Source: Nonomuraea coxensis DSM 45129 (GTDB taxonomy: Bacteria > Actinomycetota > Actinomycetes > Streptosporangiales > Streptosporangiaceae). Taken from it: 64,000 bases of DNA. Position numbers and translations under genes: made by a program. Below are positions 62,302-64,000 of this stretch, one piece after another; the first letter of the stretch is position 1, and each line of letters begins with the position of its first letter. The notes beneath the pieces were generated by a model. It was not told the origin of the DNA. It searched no databases and saw nothing but the letters and a program-made list of their open reading frames with translations. The stretch is from the NCBI RefSeq assembly GCF_019397265.1, contig NZ_CP068985.1, positions 3,948,501 to 4,012,500 of the forward strand, given 5' to 3'.

Positions 62302-63725
62302 GACCATTCCTCCTGGGCGTCCTCGTCGTCGGGCACGTACTGCTGGGGCGGCCCGCCGTGCGTCCACGGCGTGGCCTCGGCGTCGGGCAGGCCGGGCGAG
62401 CCCTGGAAGTCGCCGGTGAGCGAGGTGTAGCAGACCCGCTCGCCGACGTCCGGCACCGACCCCGGCGCGGCCGTCTTCCCCCGCCCCATGCCCTTGGTGA
62501 TCTTCACGGTGACCAGGCCCTCGTGCGCCTCGACCAGCTCGGCGCCCTGGGCGCGGCGCTCCGGGGTGCCGAGCGCCGTGCCGGGCGGCAGCAGCACCGG
62601 GTCGTCGGTCTTGACGACGACCAGCGGGCGCAGCTTGCGCGAACGGCCCTCGCCCTCGGCGTTGTCGGGCACGGTCTCCACGACCTCGCCGGCGAACGCC
62701 TCGCCGGTCAGCCGGTACTCGGCCATCACCAGCGGGTCGTCGTAGGCGCGCTGCACCTCGTAGGCGGCCTGGGCGCGCTCCATGCGGGCCAGCCGGGCCG
62801 CGGCGGACACCGCGCCGTCCCTGCGGGGCTGCGGCGGGCCGCCCTCCGCGACGCTCTCGGCCATGGCGCTGAACGAGGCCCGGTCCTGCTCCCACCGCTG
62901 CGCCACGCTCGCGCCCGGCTCCAGGCCCGCCAGCAGGTCGAGCGCCCGCCACATCAGCCGCCAGGTCGGCGCGAGCTGGGTGCGCAGCGCCTCCGTGACC
63001 CGTTCGGCCGACCCGCTCTCGATGGCCGGGGCCAGCACCTCGGCGTCGAACCCCGGATCGGTCGCCGGACCGGCGGGCGGCCACACCAGCGGGTCCTCGG
63101 CCTCCTCGCGCGGCCCCTCGGTGATCCACGCGACCAGCGACGCGAGGTTGCCGTCCTCCAGCCCGCTCTGCCCGCTCGCCCAGTGCCGGCCCAGCTCCTC
63201 CGTCGCGGCCAGCGTGAGCGACGACCCCGGGTACGCGGCCCGCTCGGCGAAGTACGTCAGCCACCGCCCGAGCAGCGGCACCGACTCCGGCACCGGGTAG
63301 GGGCCGTCGGCCCGGCGGAACCGGGTGGAACGGCCGAGCAGCCGGGCGAAGGCCACGCCGCCGGTGTTGGGCACGACGAGCTGCGGCGCGTCGAGCGCCC
63401 GCTCGTACGGGTCGCCGCCGCGCCGCTCGACCGTCTCGGTGTCGTGCACAAAGCTCTCGACGTACGGCAGCAGCACCCCGGCCAGCTCGGCCGCCCACGC
63501 GAAGCGCAGGTCGCGGTTGCGCGGCTGGGGCACCACGAGCAGGCGCGGCCGGTCGCGGTCGTCGCCGAGCATCGCGGCGAGCGGCGCGGCGGCCTCGCCG
63601 GACAGCCGCAGCGGCACGAACACCATCGGCCGCGCCGACAGATGACAGTGCCGCACGGTCGCGACCGGCTGGGCGATGCCCTCGTCCAGGGCCCGCAGCC
63701 GGGCCAGCGAGGTCAGCAGGCTCAC
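62298..63725 (-). CDS. Unknown protein of the helicase cluster
   Basis: 475 residues, no family recognised. The first 300 residues are helical with TLAATEELGRHWASGQSGLED and LMWRALDLLAGLEPG; the C-terminal part is beta-rich (VVVKTDDPVLLPPGTALGTP; LVTVKITKGMGRGKTAAPG), perhaps an OB-like nucleic-acid binding fold. Charged linkers are long. The stop overlaps the helicase GTG by 4 bp and its start is 3 bp from the upstream Cys-cluster gene, so all three are cotranscribed and coupled. Confidence 0.7.
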   Translation of the reverse strand: MSLLTSLARLRALDEGIAQPVATVRHCHLSARPMVFVPLRLSGEAAAPLAAMLGDDRDRPRLLVVPQPRNRDLRFAWAAELAGVLLPYVESFVHDTETVERRGGDPYERALDAPQLVVPNTGGVAFARLLGRSTRFRRADGPYPVPESVPLLGRWLTYFAERAAYPGSSLTLAATEELGRHWASGQSGLEDGNLASLVAWITEGPREEAEDPLVWPPAGPATDPGFDAEVLAPAIESGSAERVTEALRTQLAPTWRLMWRALDLLAGLEPGASVAQRWEQDRASFSAMAESVAEGGPPQPRRDGAVSAAARLARMERAQAAYEVQRAYDDPLVMAEYRLTGEAFAGEVVETVPDNAEGEGRSRKLRPLVVVKTDDPVLLPPGTALGTPERRAQGAELVEAHEGLVTVKITKGMGRGKTAAPGSVPDVGERVCYTSLTGDFQGSPGLPDAEATPWTHGGPPQQYVPDDEDAQEEWS

Positions 63726-63728
63726 TTG

Positions 63729-64000
63729 TCACACACTCCCGAGGCACTCCCTGCGCAGGCGCTCGGCGTTGCGCAGCAGCCGGGCGATCTCCTCCTGGCC
63801 CTCGGCCGGGTCGCGGGTGCCGTCGGCCAGGCCCAGGGCCTCGGCCACGGACGCCACCCCGCCGAGCTCGTCGCGCACCTGCCGGCCGAGCAGGTCGGAG
63901 GCGCCCTCCTGGCGGGCCTCGTCGCGGCAGAAGAAGCACAGGTCGCAGGTGGACAGGCACTCCGGCGCGTAGCGGGCGGTGGTGCGGCGCACCGCGTCGG
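63729..64000 (-). CDS. Cys-cluster protein (C-terminal part; cut by window edge)
   Basis: About 90 residues from the C-terminus are in the window. PECLSTCDLCFFCRDEA holds four Cys in C-x3-C-x2-C-x2-C spacing, resembling the C-terminal Fe-S cluster of AddB/Cas4-type PD-(D/E)XK nucleases, followed by a helical tail (EGQEEIARLLRNAERLRREC). If the missing part carries a nuclease core, it and the helicase would form a repair or defence pair. The first residues seen are in mid-protein; the start lies beyond 64000. Confidence 0.6.
   Translation of the reverse strand, partial: DAVRRTTARYAPECLSTCDLCFFCRDEARQEGASDLLGRQVRDELGGVASVAEALGLADGTRDPAEGQEEIARLLRNAERLRRECLGSV

Overview
The window is 64 kb of very GC-rich, gene-dense DNA with strong third-position GC bias, frequent GTG starts and many 4-8 bp start/stop overlaps. 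Together with DUF3152, DUF4239, Tat-exported oxidoreductases, RsbW-like kinases and many TetR/AraC/XRE regulators, this points to a filamentous actinomycete, most likely Streptosporangiaceae (Nonomuraea-like). The genus is an inference; no rRNA or other diagnostic marker is present. No tRNA, rRNA or CRISPR array was recognised.

Layout. 1-5.2 kb: a cut-off lipoprotein gene, an Lrp/AsnC regulator, a DUF4239 membrane protein with an unknown coupled partner, an APH-type phosphotransferase and a secreted coiled-coil protein. 5.18-8.19 kb: a roughly 3-kb island of lower GC bounded by a perfect 17-bp direct repeat, holding an IS256 transposase stub, an LGFP secreted protein, a decayed phage-type exonuclease and an unknown membrane protein. 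8.2-12.2 kb: two FAD oxidoreductases around a TetR gene, with the same operator-like inverted repeat beside both oxidoreductase starts. 12.3-24 kb: housekeeping and accessory enzymes (pirin, metallo-beta-lactamase fold hydrolase, DUF3152 protein, amino-acid-oxidase-like flavoprotein, orphan MazF-like protein, thioesterase, 6-phosphogluconate dehydrogenase). 24.1-26.6 kb: a Clp/Hsp100 ATPase lacking the usual ClpP-docking loop.

26.7-33.4 kb is one long minus-strand sugar phosphotransferase operon: DeoR regulator, PfkB sugar-phosphate kinase, mannitol-type EIIC, EIIB, EIIA, zinc-dependent polyol dehydrogenase, HPr and Enzyme I. It encodes a complete phosphorelay from PEP to sugar plus two catabolic steps. 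33.5-39.7 kb: mixed single genes, including an XRE-cupin/decarboxylase pair, peptide deformylase and a methyltransferase.

39.7-43.8 kb holds a minus-strand block: HEAT-like protein, CxxC/winged-helix-like protein, von Willebrand A protein and a jelly-roll/TIR protein overlapping it. 43.9-46.8 kb: an acetyltransferase preceded by a 29-codon overlapping leader ORF, then a PrpE-type acyl-CoA synthetase. 46.9-52.6 kb: a NACHT NTPase followed by three tandem paralogous two-TM/helical proteins. The TIR-vWA block and the NACHT/triple-paralog block are the best candidates for undescribed conflict or signalling systems. 52.5-64 kb: MurG-like glycosyltransferase plus formylglycine-generating enzyme, Ppx/GppA, an ABC exporter operon with an ArsR-like regulator, an RsbW-like kinase, TetR, a two-domain GNAT, and a three-gene cluster (SF1 helicase, unknown protein, Cys-cluster protein running off the end).
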